Assembly: GCF_022788655.1 (NCBI RefSeq)
Contig: NZ_CP084953.1
Location: forward strand, 124,001-188,000
Direction: 5' to 3'
Length of the DNA stretch: 64,000 nt
Source of the DNA: Sulfitobacter indolifex
GTDB taxonomy: Bacteria > Pseudomonadota > Alphaproteobacteria > Rhodobacterales > Rhodobacteraceae
Under the pieces are notes generated by a model. That model had not been told where the DNA came from. It did no database searches and saw only the letters and a program-made list of their open reading frames with translations. Both the position numbers and the translations under genes were made by a program. This document shows, in pieces, positions 9,012-17,226 of the stretch (the stretch's first letter is position 1; each line of letters starts with the position of its first letter).

Positions 9012-10850
9012 ATGGCAACTTCTACGCAAATCAATGCGATTACAGCCCTTTATGTAGGGTACTTTGACCGCGCTCCTGATCCAGCAGGTCTTCAGTTCTG
9101 GATTGACCAAATCGACAACGGTCGTGAGTTCAACACAATTGCAGCTGACTTCGCAGCTTCCGCTGAAGCCGTGGCGCTGTACCCCTACTTGACCACGCCA
9201 GCCGTTTCTTCGCCTGCCGCGTTCATTACAAACATCTACGCGAACCTGTTCGGCCGCACACCTGACGATGAAGGCCTGGAATTCTGGACTGGCGTTCTGG
9301 AAGACGGTAGCGTTTCCGTGGCCGACATGATCGAAGCGATCATCATGGGCGCTCGTGACGATGCAGCCGCCGGTACATTCGACAAATCCGTTCTGGACAA
9401 CAAAGTCGAAGTTGGTTTGGATTTTGCTCTGGAAACGGGCAACGTTGCTGGCTTTAAATTTGACGCCGCAGCCAAAGCCGCAGCTGTTGCTGCCGTCAAC
9501 GGCGTGACAGAAGACCAAGCAACTGTAGACGCCGCAAAAGCTGCAACAGATGCATTCGTAGCCGATGGCACCGTCCCAGGCACTGTGGGCCAAACCCTCA
9601 CGCTCACTGCAGCTGCCGATAACCTTGTCGGTACAGCTGACGTGGATACATTCCAAGCTGTCGTAGGTGCTGGTGCGGCCGACACGCTGACCGTTTTCGA
9701 TAAGCTCGACGGTGGCGCTGGCGAAGACACTCTGGACATGATCGTTACTGGCGACCTTATCACTCCAGGCGGCGTGTCGATCAAAAACATCGAAACTGTC
9801 AATCTTTTCCGTGACGCTACCCTCACTCCGGCTACAGCTGTTAATGCTGCTACCTTTGTTGGCGCTAAGCAAATTTGGCAGATCGACAATGCAAGTGCGA
9901 TCAATAATCTCGTAGACGGCCAGGCTGCTGGCTTCCGCGATACTGCGTTGAACGGTATGGTCACCTACAAAGCTGGCGCGACAGCTGCGACAGTTGCTCT
10001 CGACAACATTGCAACTAATGGTCAACTGGATGTTGTTGGTAAAGACTTGGAAACAGTCACCGTCTCCGGCACTGTGGACAATAGTGTTGCAGCGAAAATC
10101 ACTGTTAACATTGGCAACCCTGGTTCCGGCGCTGACGCCGTTACTGACGTTGTCTTGGCGCTTGAAAACGATACAGATGTTACCGTGATCGGCAACAACG
10201 CACTTTCCACGCTGGAAACTATCGACGCATCCGGCTCGACCGGCGGCATCACAGCCTCCATCTTCAATTCGGGGAATGACGGTTACGCCGCTCTTTCTTC
10301 CGTAGTTGGTGGCTCGGGTAATGATGACCTGACACTCGACAATCTGCTTTCCTTTGAAGCAGAGACTGTGGAAATTTCTGGTGGTGCCGGAAATGACCTT
10401 ATCACCATTACTGACACTACTGGGACTGGTGGTACAGCAACAGCGGTCGCCGTTAATATTACCGGTGGCGCTGGCAACGACACGCTGGCATTTACCAACA
10501 CTCTTGCTAACATCACCGACGCGTCGGAAGCTAGCTTCATGGACAGCCTGATCACGTTTGCTGACTTCAATGGCGATGAGGATGTTCTTGATCTTAATGG
10601 TAGTCTTGCCGTACTTTCAAACACTGATCGGGCGAATATCGCTGCTGAGGACAATCTGTTTGACGCGCTTACAATGGCCGCCGGTAAGACCACCAGCGGT
10701 ACCACAGTTGCGTTCGACTTCGGTGGCGATGCTTACATCTATTCCGATAACGGTACTGACACGACTCCTGATCTTGTCCAAGCTGGTGACGGCCTCGTTA
10801 AGCTGGCTGGCTTCTCTGTCGAGAACTTCGACTCCAGCAACCTGATCTAA
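9012..10850 (+). CDS. DUF4214 / RTX-like surface protein, copy 1
   Basis: A 612-residue acidic Ala/Gly/Thr/Asp-rich protein. Residues about 1-130 carry two DUF4214-type repeats (LYVGYFDRAPDPAGLQFW and IYANLFGRTPDDEGLEFW). A Ca-binding RTX-like and beta-rich region follows, with GGAGEDTL, GGSGNDDL, GGAGNDLI and GGAGNDTL. The C-terminus ends FSVENFDSSNLI. There is no N-terminal signal peptide, which fits type I secretion by the ABC/HlyD pair just upstream. The C-terminal FADFNGDEDVLDL segment resembles the terminal part of other type I substrates. Residues 1 to about 215 are almost identical to copy 2, while the middle differs. Probable role: secreted S-layer or adhesin-like surface protein (inference). 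Confidence 0.85.
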   Translation: MATSTQINAITALYVGYFDRAPDPAGLQFWIDQIDNGREFNTIAADFAASAEAVALYPYLTTPAVSSPAAFITNIYANLFGRTPDDEGLEFWTGVLEDGSVSVADMIEAIIMGARDDAAAGTFDKSVLDNKVEVGLDFALETGNVAGFKFDAAAKAAAVAAVNGVTEDQATVDAAKAATDAFVADGTVPGTVGQTLTLTAAADNLVGTADVDTFQAVVGAGAADTLTVFDKLDGGAGEDTLDMIVTGDLITPGGVSIKNIETVNLFRDATLTPATAVNAATFVGAKQIWQIDNASAINNLVDGQAAGFRDTALNGMVTYKAGATAATVALDNIATNGQLDVVGKDLETVTVSGTVDNSVAAKITVNIGNPGSGADAVTDVVLALENDTDVTVIGNNALSTLETIDASGSTGGITASIFNSGNDGYAALSSVVGGSGNDDLTLDNLLSFEAETVEISGGAGNDLITITDTTGTGGTATAVAVNITGGAGNDTLAFTNTLANITDASEASFMDSLITFADFNGDEDVLDLNGSLAVLSNTDRANIAAEDNLFDALTMAAGKTTSGTTVAFDFGGDAYIYSDNGTDTTPDLVQAGDGLVKLAGFSVENFDSSNLI

Positions 10851-10881
10851 TCATCTCCTAGGAGACTGATTAAAAAATAAG

Positions 10882-10913
10882 GGCCCCGCTATCTTATGAT
10901 GGCGGGGCCTTTT
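10882..10913 (+). terminator. Rho-independent terminator after surface gene 1
   Basis: GGCCCCGC (10882-10889) pairs perfectly with GCGGGGCC (10902-10909) around a 12-base loop, followed by TTTT. A second small hairpin (AATCATCTCC with GGAGACTGATT) lies directly after the stop codon. The same arrangement follows copies 2 and 3. Confidence 0.85.
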
Positions 10914-11070
10914 CCCGTCGGATGAAGCCAGGAGCCAACTTGGCAACATTCGTGCTGTAGATGTTGAACTGAAGCGACTTGATCAACAAAAAGCTATCGC
11001 TCAAACAGCCCGGAATGCCTATGCGCGGGCTTTGCAAGAAGAGCTGACTAAAGTTGAGCCACAACAATAA
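10914..11070 (+). pseudogene. 5'-truncated copy of the small downstream gene
   Basis: The frame DEARSQLGNIRAVDVELKRL to VEPQQ-stop (ending 11070) matches residues about 21-69 of the intact 69-residue gene at 13222. Its ribosome-binding site, start codon and first 19-20 codons are missing: the sequence jumps from the terminator tail directly into the GTCGGATGAAGCC of codon 20. The product is therefore probably not made. This deletion distinguishes cassette 1 from cassette 2. Confidence 0.8.
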
Positions 11071-11124
11071 ATTGGTGACGTAAACTTGGTTGCCCCGTTT
11101 GCCTGCCCGCTTTTATAATATCAT

Positions 11125-11154
11125 CCAGTGAAAAGTCGGTATACTTTTCACTGG
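11125..11154. promoter_or_regulatory. Perfect 12-bp palindrome (candidate operator) of surface gene 2
   Basis: CCAGTGAAAAGT (11125-11136) and ACTTTTCACTGG (11143-11154) are perfect inverted repeats with a 6-base spacer, and overlap the TATACT -10-like hexamer at 11141-11146. The right arm is conserved before copy 1 (ACTTTTTACTGG, 8849-8860), but the left arm there has decayed. Overlap with the -10 would suit a repressor; the two Xre proteins of this locus are obvious candidates (inference). Confidence 0.6.
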
Positions 11155-11305
11155 ACATAAAACTTGCCCGGTGATGGATAATTTGCTAGTTCCCTCTTAG
11201 CGATCATTCCGCGATCTGGCGACAATGCCTTATTTGGAAGATTTTTGCCGCGCGGTCGCTCGTGAAAAGAAAATCGTGAATCTTCACAACGCAGGAATTA
11301 CAAAC

Positions 11306-13138
11306 ATGGCAACTTCTACGCAAATCAATGCGATTACAGCCCTTTATGTAGGGTACTTTGACCGCGCTCCTGATCCAGCAGGTCTTCAGTTCTGGATTGA
11401 CCAAATCGACAACGGTCGTGAGTTCAACACAATCGCAGCTGACTTCGCAGCTTCCGCTGAAGCCGTGGCGCTGTACCCTTACTTGACCACGCCAGACGTC
11501 TCTTCGCCTGCCGCGTTCATTACAAACATCTACGCAAACCTGTTCGGCCGCGCACCTGACGATGAAGGTCTAGAATTCTGGACTGGCGTTCTCGAAGACG
11601 GTAGCGTTTCCGTGGCCGACATGATCGAAGCGATCATCATGGGCGCACGTGACGATGCAGCCGCCGGTACATTCGACAAATCCGTTCTGGACAACAAAGT
11701 CGAAGTTGGTTTGGATTTTGCTCTGGAAACAGGCAACGTTGCTGGCTTTAAATTTGACGCCGCAGCCAAAGCCGCAGCTGTTGCTGCCGTCAACGGCGTG
11801 ACAGAAGACCAAGCAACTGTAGACGCCGCAAAAGCTGCAACAGATGCATTCGTAGCCGATGGCACCGTGCCAGGCACTGTGGGCCAAACCCTCACGCTCA
11901 CTGCAGCTGCAGATAACCTTGTCGGTACAGCCGATGCGGATACATTCCAAGCTGTAGACGATGGTGCTATTGACGCTACACTGACCGTTTTTGATAAGCT
12001 CGACGGTGGTGCAGGCAAAGACACGCTGGACATGGTCGTTCAAGGCGACCTCGACGTTCCAGGCGGCGTGTCAATCAAAAACATCGAAACCATCAATCTT
12101 TTCCGTGACAATACCCTCACTTCGGCTACAGCTGTTGATGCATCCGTATTTGCTGGCGCTAAGCAAATTTGGCAGATCGACGACGCCGGTGCGATCGAGA
12201 ACCTTGAAGAAGGTCAGGCTGCTGGCTTCCGCGATACAGCCGTTCAGTTTGCTGACACCATCACCTACGAAGATGGCGCAACAACTGCCACAGTTGCTCT
12301 CGACAACGTTGTCACTAATAGCTTTTTGGACATTGCGGGTGACGACATCGAGACTGTGAACGTTGCGGGCTCGATCGACGCTGCTGCTGCCATTCTCAAT
12401 GTGGGTCTAAATAACGACGGCTTTGGCGCTGATTCCGTAACGGCTCTGAACCTTTCGCTGGAAGGCAACGCAACTCTTAATGTGTTTGGCTCCAATGGTC
12501 TGGAACTGGAAACAGTTGACGCGTCCGGTTCAACCGGTGGCATCACGTATTCCCTTCCTAATCCGGCGGGTGATAACAATTTTGCTCTCGAAACCATCAC
12601 TGGTGGTTCAGGCCAAGATGTGCTGACGATTGCTGACCTTGAGGATCTTAGTGCTGATACCTTTGCAGTATCTGGCGGCGCCGGTAATGACGTACTAACA
12701 CTCTCTGACACCAGCGCGGGCTCGACTGCCGTTGCAGTGACTGTCAACGGTGGCGCCGGCAACGACACGCTGAAAATTGGCAATCTGCAGAACATTGTTG
12801 ATGGTGCGGAAGGTGACTTCATGGACAGCCTGATCACCTTCGCCGACTTTAATGGCGATGAGGATGTTCTTGACCTCAGTGGTACTACCCTGGACGTGCT
12901 CTCGAACACTCAGCGGGCCAATATTGCAGCCGAAGATAACCTGTTTGATGCACTTGAGAATATCGCAGGTCTGAACTTGGGCGGCGGCACATATGGGTTC
13001 GACTTCGGAGGCGATGCCTATATCTATCAAGATAACGCTGCCGGCACTTCTGCTGTCGATACTTTCGATGCTCTTGACGGCCTTGTCAAACTGGCTGGCT
13101 TCTCTGTCGAGAACTTCGACTCCAGCAACTTGATCTAA
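11306..13138 (+). CDS. DUF4214 / RTX-like surface protein, copy 2
   Basis: A 610-residue paralogue of the gene at 9012 with the same two-repeat DUF4214 head (IYANLFGRAPDDEGLEFW in the second repeat) and the same C-terminal block (FMDSLITFADFNGDEDVLDL onwards, ending ENFDSSNLI). RTX-like motifs GGAGKDTL, GGSGQDVL, GGAGNDVL and GGAGNDTL are present. The leader and the first about 215 codons are nearly identical to copy 1 even at silent sites, while the central region diverges strongly. There is no signal peptide. It is the only copy followed by an intact small gene and preceded by an intact palindrome, so it may be the principal expressed copy. Type I secretion is inferred. Confidence 0.85.
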   Translation: MATSTQINAITALYVGYFDRAPDPAGLQFWIDQIDNGREFNTIAADFAASAEAVALYPYLTTPDVSSPAAFITNIYANLFGRAPDDEGLEFWTGVLEDGSVSVADMIEAIIMGARDDAAAGTFDKSVLDNKVEVGLDFALETGNVAGFKFDAAAKAAAVAAVNGVTEDQATVDAAKAATDAFVADGTVPGTVGQTLTLTAAADNLVGTADADTFQAVDDGAIDATLTVFDKLDGGAGKDTLDMVVQGDLDVPGGVSIKNIETINLFRDNTLTSATAVDASVFAGAKQIWQIDDAGAIENLEEGQAAGFRDTAVQFADTITYEDGATTATVALDNVVTNSFLDIAGDDIETVNVAGSIDAAAAILNVGLNNDGFGADSVTALNLSLEGNATLNVFGSNGLELETVDASGSTGGITYSLPNPAGDNNFALETITGGSGQDVLTIADLEDLSADTFAVSGGAGNDVLTLSDTSAGSTAVAVTVNGGAGNDTLKIGNLQNIVDGAEGDFMDSLITFADFNGDEDVLDLSGTTLDVLSNTQRANIAAEDNLFDALENIAGLNLGGGTYGFDFGGDAYIYQDNAAGTSAVDTFDALDGLVKLAGFSVENFDSSNLI

Positions 13139-13169
13139 TCAGCTCTTAGGAGACTGATTAAACAATTAG

Positions 13170-13201
13170 GGTCCCGCTATCTTATGATGGCGGGGCCTTT
13201 T
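13170..13201 (+). terminator. Terminator after surface gene 2
   Basis: GGTCCCGC (13170-13177) pairs with GCGGGGCC (13190-13197), one G-T wobble, 12-base loop, then TTTT. Located between surface gene 2 and the small gene at 13222, so it should reduce read-through into it. Confidence 0.8.
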
Positions 13202-13221
13202 CCCTATGTAAGGAGTGCAAA

Positions 13222-13431
13222 ATGGCAAACGGCCAAACAATCGACATCGACGGTAAATCTTATTTAATCGACAGCCTGTCGGATGAAGCCAAGAGCCAAC
13301 TTGGTAACATTCGTGCTGTAGATGTTGAACTGAAGCGACTTGAACAACAAAAAGCTATCGCTCAAACAGCCCGGAATGCTTATGCGCGGGCTTTGCAAGA
13401 AGAGCTGGCTAAAGTTGAGCCACAACAGTAA
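13222..13431 (+). CDS. Small conserved protein (DUF6447-like), intact copy
   Basis: A 69-residue protein beginning MANGQTIDIDGKSYLIDSLS, then a charged helix rich in Lys, Glu, Gln and Ala with hydrophobic spacing (VDVELKRLEQQKAIAQTARN), compatible with a coiled coil. A strong AAGGAG sits upstream. Similar small proteins occur beside DUF4214 or glycan genes in marine alphaproteobacteria; I associate it with DUF6447 but cannot verify this. Truncated (10914) and degenerate (16327) copies follow surface genes 1 and 3. The surface-gene terminator lies between, so expression would depend on read-through or a promoter inside 13139-13221. Function unknown. Confidence 0.75.
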   Translation: MANGQTIDIDGKSYLIDSLSDEAKSQLGNIRAVDVELKRLEQQKAIAQTARNAYARALQEELAKVEPQQ

Positions 13432-13471
13432 ATCACAACTGTAGACCTAGTTGCCTGGTTTACCTGCTAGA

Positions 13472-13503
13472 AGGCCTCTGCTGGAAACGGTGGAGGTCTT
13501 TTT
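13472..13503 (+). terminator. Terminator after the small gene
   Basis: AGGCCTC (13472-13478) pairs with GAGGTCT (13493-13499) with one wobble, followed by a T run (13499-13503). The same hairpin in a better form ends cassette 3 at 16575-16604. Confidence 0.7.
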
Positions 13504-13814
13504 GCTTTGGAGCAGCTATGGTTTGGCCTAACTTCGTAAGGGGCGATTCCAAGATGTTCTGGAATTATACAGAGCGCTGGTCGCGCTCAGGTAGCCCCCC
13601 CAAAAAAACACTGGAAGATGCGCTGTATGGTTTGACGCCTACACGGAATGGGTCATTCTGTGGACGACAGCGAGAGCAAGTGCCGCCAGGGGCATGAATA
13701 CCGTATATGGGTTTGCCCCGAGATCGCAATTAGAGGATCGCAAACCTAGCCCGCCCCGCGCCCTGCTTTGCGAAAGTATCTCAAAGCACGATTTACGGCT
13801 GGCAGATCGAACTC
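13504..13814. other. Gap between cassettes 2 and 3, no gene recognised
   Basis: About 310 bases with no convincing gene. Short open stretches occur in several frames (for example from 13519 and 13694) but lack ribosome-binding sites and recognisable products. A run of seven C then six A (about 13596-13608) stands out. It may hold remnants of an older insertion, but nothing identifiable remains. Confidence 0.3.
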
Positions 13815-14123
13815 TTAGGCTTTTTGCGCGTCGCCAAAAAGCATCTCATAGGCTTCCGGCTCATAATAGCGCAACAGAATGGTCATGAAAGCTTTGGGTT
13901 CTTGCTCAAGGGCTTTTGCCCAATCGCGGTACCGCGCACTTGGGATTTTGCCGCGGCCGGTCTCGAGTTGCGAGATAAAGGTGTAGTAATCTAGGTCAAG
14001 CATGTCCGCGAGCTGGCGTTGCGACAGGCCCTGCGCTTCGCGCAGTGATCTCAGCCAGCTTCCCAACTCAACACGTGCATCTTTGTCGTGCGAGACAGCA
14101 GGGGTGATCTTGTCATGTGTCAT
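13815..14123 (-). CDS. Xre-family HTH transcriptional regulator, copy B
   Basis: A 102-residue near-duplicate of the gene at 8395-8703, with the same helix-turn-helix (LSQRQLADMLDLDYYTFISQ) and ETGRGKIP segment. Differences are scattered, for example HDKDARVELGSWLRSLREAQ at the N-terminal side. It is divergent from surface gene 3 just as copy A is from surface gene 1, showing that the duplicated unit was regulator plus surface gene plus small gene. Cassette 2 lacks its own copy. It may repress or activate the surface genes through the conserved element near their -10 (inference). Confidence 0.88.
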   Translation of the reverse strand: MTHDKITPAVSHDKDARVELGSWLRSLREAQGLSQRQLADMLDLDYYTFISQLETGRGKIPSARYRDWAKALEQEPKAFMTILLRYYEPEAYEMLFGDAQKA

Positions 14124-14254
14124 ACTACGGAGCTTTCTGTTCGCGGCAAAGCCCCGCCTATATAGGGGCTAAACCAAGTTTGCTGCAGTTAAGATAGAAA
14201 CTGTCAAAGTGATATTTGGTTGGATCTGTACCTGGCCACATCCATAACATCATA

Positions 14255-14429
14255 TGCAAGAAGTTGGTATAGTTTTTACTGGACATAAAGCTTGCTCGGC
14301 AACGGCGAATCTGGCATTATGTTAAATGCGATCATTCCGCGATCTGGCCACAACGCCTTATTTGGAAGATTTTTGCCTCGCGGTTACTCGTGAAAATACA
14401 TGAACCCTCACAACGCAGGAATTAAAGTC
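14255..14429 (+). promoter_or_regulatory. Promoter and leader of surface gene 3
   Basis: This repeats the conserved element (GGTATAGTTTTTACTGGAC, with TATAGT instead of TATACT) and part of the leader (CGATCATTCCGCGATCTGG from 14329) of cassettes 1 and 2, with more divergence. The upstream ATG of the other two leaders is ACG here, which argues that translation begins at MATSTQ in all three. Confidence 0.45.
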
Positions 14430-16244
14430 ATGGCAACTTCTACCCAAATCAATGCAATTACGGCCCTCTATGTAGGGTACTTTGATCGCGCTCCCGATCC
14501 AGCAGGTCTTCAGTTCTGGATTGAGCAAATCGACAATGGTCGTGAATTCAACACCATTGCAGCTGACTTCGCCGCGTCCCCCGAAGCCGTGGCACTCTAC
14601 CCCTACCTGAGCACGCCGGGCGTTTCTTCACCTGCTGCGTTCATTACAAACATTTACGCAAACCTGTTCGGCCGCACACCTGACGATGAAGGTCTGGAAT
14701 TCTGGACTGGCGTTCTGGAAAACGGTAGCGTTTCCGTGGCCGATATGATCGAAGCGATCATCATGGGCGCACGTGATGATGCAACCGCAGGTACATTCGA
14801 CAAATCCGTTCTCGACAACAAAGTCGAAGTCGGTTTGGATTTTGCTCTGAAAACGGGGAACGTCGCCGGCTTTGAATTTGATGCCGACGCGAGGGCTGCT
14901 GCTGTTGCTGTCGTCAACGGCGTCACAGAAGACCAAGCAACTGTAGACGCCGCAAAAGCCGCCACCGACGCATATATTGCTACCGGCACATTGCCAGGGG
15001 GTGCTGTAGGCGAAACCTTCACGCTTACTGCAGGCACTGACAATTTCGTTGGTACAGCCAACGCGGATACATTCCAGGCTGTAGAAAACGACGGTACGGC
15101 GGCCACCACATTGACAGCTTTCGACAAACTCGACGGGGGCGCTGGCAATGATACGCTGGAAATGATCGTTGACGGGACCCTTACCGTTCCTGGTGGCGTG
15201 TCGATCAAGAACATCGAAACCATCAATCTTGCACGCGATAGTGGTAGCGGCACTATTAATGCTGCCGTTTTTGTTGGCGCTTCGCAGATTTGGCAGATCG
15301 ACAATGCTGGTGATATCAGCGGCCTCATAGACGGTCAGGCTGCTGGCTTTCGCGATACTGCGGTAAACGATACCATTACCTACGATGATGACGTGACAAC
15401 TGCCACAGTTGCTCTCGACAACGTTGTCAGCGGTGGCACATTGGATATTGACGGTGACGACATCGAGACTGTGAATGTTGCGGGTTCGATCGACGCTGCT
15501 GCTGCCACCCTCACTGTAGATCTGGGGGCTGATGGCGCCGGCGCAGATGCTGTAACTGCTCTGAACCTTTCGCTGGAAAGCAACACCACCCTAACCGTCA
15601 CTGGTTCCAACGGGCTGGAACTGGAAACTGTCAATGGTTCCGGCTCCACTGGCGACTTGTCTATGAACTTCGCTGTCCCTTCAAACGTCGTATCGAGTAT
15701 CTCCACTGGGTCTGGTGATGACAGTGTGCTTAATGTCGGCCGCTTTTATAGTGACGCCGATGTCGTAACTATCGATTTGGGTGCTGGTAACGACACAGTA
15801 ACTATTGATGACGATAACGGCGGTGCGTCGATCAATACGCGCCTGGAGATTACCCTTGGTGCTGGCTCTGATATGATTGAAAGCGAGTACGGAAACAACA
15901 TCGGCGATGCCAGTGAGGCTGAGTTCCTAAACGGTCTCACGACTGTCTCAGACTTCAACGCTGACGACGACGTCCTTGATATAACGGCCTTCTCTTCGGG
16001 TCGCGAGACGTTGAGTAATGTGGAAATTGCAGCCATCGCCAGTGAGGCCAGCCTGTTCGATGCAGTTGTACTCGCGGCAAGCTACATGGACGGTGTTAAC
16101 ACTTTTACAACGTTCAACTACGGTGGGAATGCTTACGTCCTCCACGATTTTGATACCGACAGCACCTTTAGCGACGACGACGGCCTGATCGAACTGGTCG
16201 GCTTCTCCGTGAACGACTTCGACGCGAGCAACTTGATCACCTAA
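14430..16244 (+). CDS. DUF4214 / RTX-like surface protein, copy 3
   Basis: A 604-residue third paralogue with the conserved DUF4214 head (two YFDRAPDPAGLQFW / LFGRTPDDEGLEFW repeats), GGAGNDTLEM, a beta-rich centre, and a C-terminus (FADFN replaced by VSDFNADDDVLDI) ending NDFDASNLIT. It is more diverged than copies 1 and 2 are from each other, in the head and especially in the last 200 residues, so it is the older duplicate. There is no signal peptide; type I secretion by the nearby system is inferred. A longer frame from 14400 would add ten residues, but the sequence is leader-like in the sister copies. Confidence 0.83.
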   Translation: MATSTQINAITALYVGYFDRAPDPAGLQFWIEQIDNGREFNTIAADFAASPEAVALYPYLSTPGVSSPAAFITNIYANLFGRTPDDEGLEFWTGVLENGSVSVADMIEAIIMGARDDATAGTFDKSVLDNKVEVGLDFALKTGNVAGFEFDADARAAAVAVVNGVTEDQATVDAAKAATDAYIATGTLPGGAVGETFTLTAGTDNFVGTANADTFQAVENDGTAATTLTAFDKLDGGAGNDTLEMIVDGTLTVPGGVSIKNIETINLARDSGSGTINAAVFVGASQIWQIDNAGDISGLIDGQAAGFRDTAVNDTITYDDDVTTATVALDNVVSGGTLDIDGDDIETVNVAGSIDAAAATLTVDLGADGAGADAVTALNLSLESNTTLTVTGSNGLELETVNGSGSTGDLSMNFAVPSNVVSSISTGSGDDSVLNVGRFYSDADVVTIDLGAGNDTVTIDDDNGGASINTRLEITLGAGSDMIESEYGNNIGDASEAEFLNGLTTVSDFNADDDVLDITAFSSGRETLSNVEIAAIASEASLFDAVVLAASYMDGVNTFTTFNYGGNAYVLHDFDTDSTFSDDDGLIELVGFSVNDFDASNLIT

Positions 16245-16274
16245 TCACCTCGCAAGAGACTGATCAAAAATTAG

Positions 16275-16305
16275 GGTCCCGCTATCTTATGATTGCGGGG
16301 CCTTT
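16275..16305 (+). terminator. Terminator after surface gene 3
   Basis: GGTCCCGC (16275-16282) pairs with GCGGGGCC (16295-16302), followed by TTT; it corresponds to those at 10882 and 13170. Confidence 0.75.
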
Positions 16306-16326
16306 ACCTATGTAAGAAAAGCAGAG

Positions 16327-16534
16327 GTGGATGCCGGCCAAGAGATTGATATTGATGGTCAATCCTAAGACAGGACAGCTTAACGGATAAAGCCAAGAGA
16401 GCCAACTGGGCGACATTCGAGCTGTGGATGTGGGGCTTCAGCGCCTTGTTCAAAAAGCCACCGCTCAAACAACAAGCAATGCCTATGCACGGGCTGTGCA
16501 AGAAAAGCTGGCCAAGATCGAACCACGGCAGTAA
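16327..16534 (+). pseudogene. Degenerate copy of the small downstream gene
   Basis: Aligned to the intact gene at 13222, the frame reads VDAGQEIDIDGQS and then a stop (TAA). A frameshifted middle follows, and then QLGDIRAVDVGLQRL to AKIEPRQ-stop. The start codon is GTG in place of ATG, and the reading frame is broken at least twice. The gene is therefore dead in this cassette. Confidence 0.75.
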
Positions 16535-16574
16535 GCTGGTGGCGTAAATCTCATTAGTGCCTCAACTGATGATG

Positions 16575-16604
16575 GGCCTCTGCTGGAAACGGTGGAGGCC
16601 TTTT
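16575..16604 (+). terminator. Terminator closing cassette 3
   Basis: GGCCTC (16575-16580) and GAGGCC (16595-16600) form a perfect stem followed by TTTT; it has the same loop sequence (TGCTGGAAACGGTG) as the hairpin at 13472. Confidence 0.75.
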
Positions 16605-16760
16605 GCGTTGGAGGGGTATATGCATGGCCTGGGAACCGCCACAGCATTGAGAGCTCTTTGTGTAAGTCAAATCTCGCTGACGAATAACGGGCTGATAGGC
16701 GTGTCGCCGGACCAAGGTTATAATCAAAATAGCACTCTGAATTATGCATAGGATCCCCCC

Positions 16761-17078
16761 ATGAGACACATCTTGCTCGCTACTTTCATGGCTGTTGGAT
16801 GGGCCGGCACAGCCTCTGCCGCCTGCACCTATGAACAGGTCGAACCAGTTGCGAAGCAGGGCCAAATGCAACACCGCTTCTTCAGTCAATGTGGGTTCTA
16901 TGAAGTCGGTTATATGCTGGAAGGGAACACCCTGCACTTCCCGCGGGGAGGCACTCATACGGTCAGCGATGTTTCTGTAGCTGAAGCTCAATCTCTTCTG
17001 ACGGAGGCGTACGGTCTTGTCGATGTAGGAGACGATACATTTATCCGTACCAAGGGGTTATTCGGCGCGTCTCGTTGA
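16761..17078 (+). CDS. Small exported protein of unknown function
   Basis: A 105-residue protein with a clear Sec signal peptide (MRHILLATFMAVGWAGTASAA, cleavage expected after ASA at about residue 20). The mature part has two cysteines (CTYEQV and SQCGFYEVG), which could form a periplasmic disulphide. AGGA precedes the ATG by ten bases. I do not recognise the family. It stands alone downstream of the surface cassettes. Confidence 0.65.
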   Translation: MRHILLATFMAVGWAGTASAACTYEQVEPVAKQGQMQHRFFSQCGFYEVGYMLEGNTLHFPRGGTHTVSDVSVAEAQSLLTEAYGLVDVGDDTFIRTKGLFGASR

Positions 17079-17226
17079 AGGCGGCCGGCATGGCCCATGC
17101 GGTGTTCGGTTAATGCTGGATAACATCTGTCCACGACGCGGCCTGAACCGCGTATCGCGGAGCCCCAAAGCCCGGAGCCGACTTCCAACGCGGAATTGGA
17201 CTAAGGCGCAAAACAGGAGACCTGTC

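Noticed and set aside
8910-10025. Long antisense open frame (371 codons) opposite surface gene 1
   Set aside because: It is the mirror of a strongly biased coding sequence (Ala/Asp/Thr codons) and has no family; the shadow also appears opposite copies 2 and 3.
13504-13814. Possible insertion-sequence remnant between cassettes 2 and 3
   Set aside because: No transposase motif, terminal inverted repeats or target duplication could be identified.
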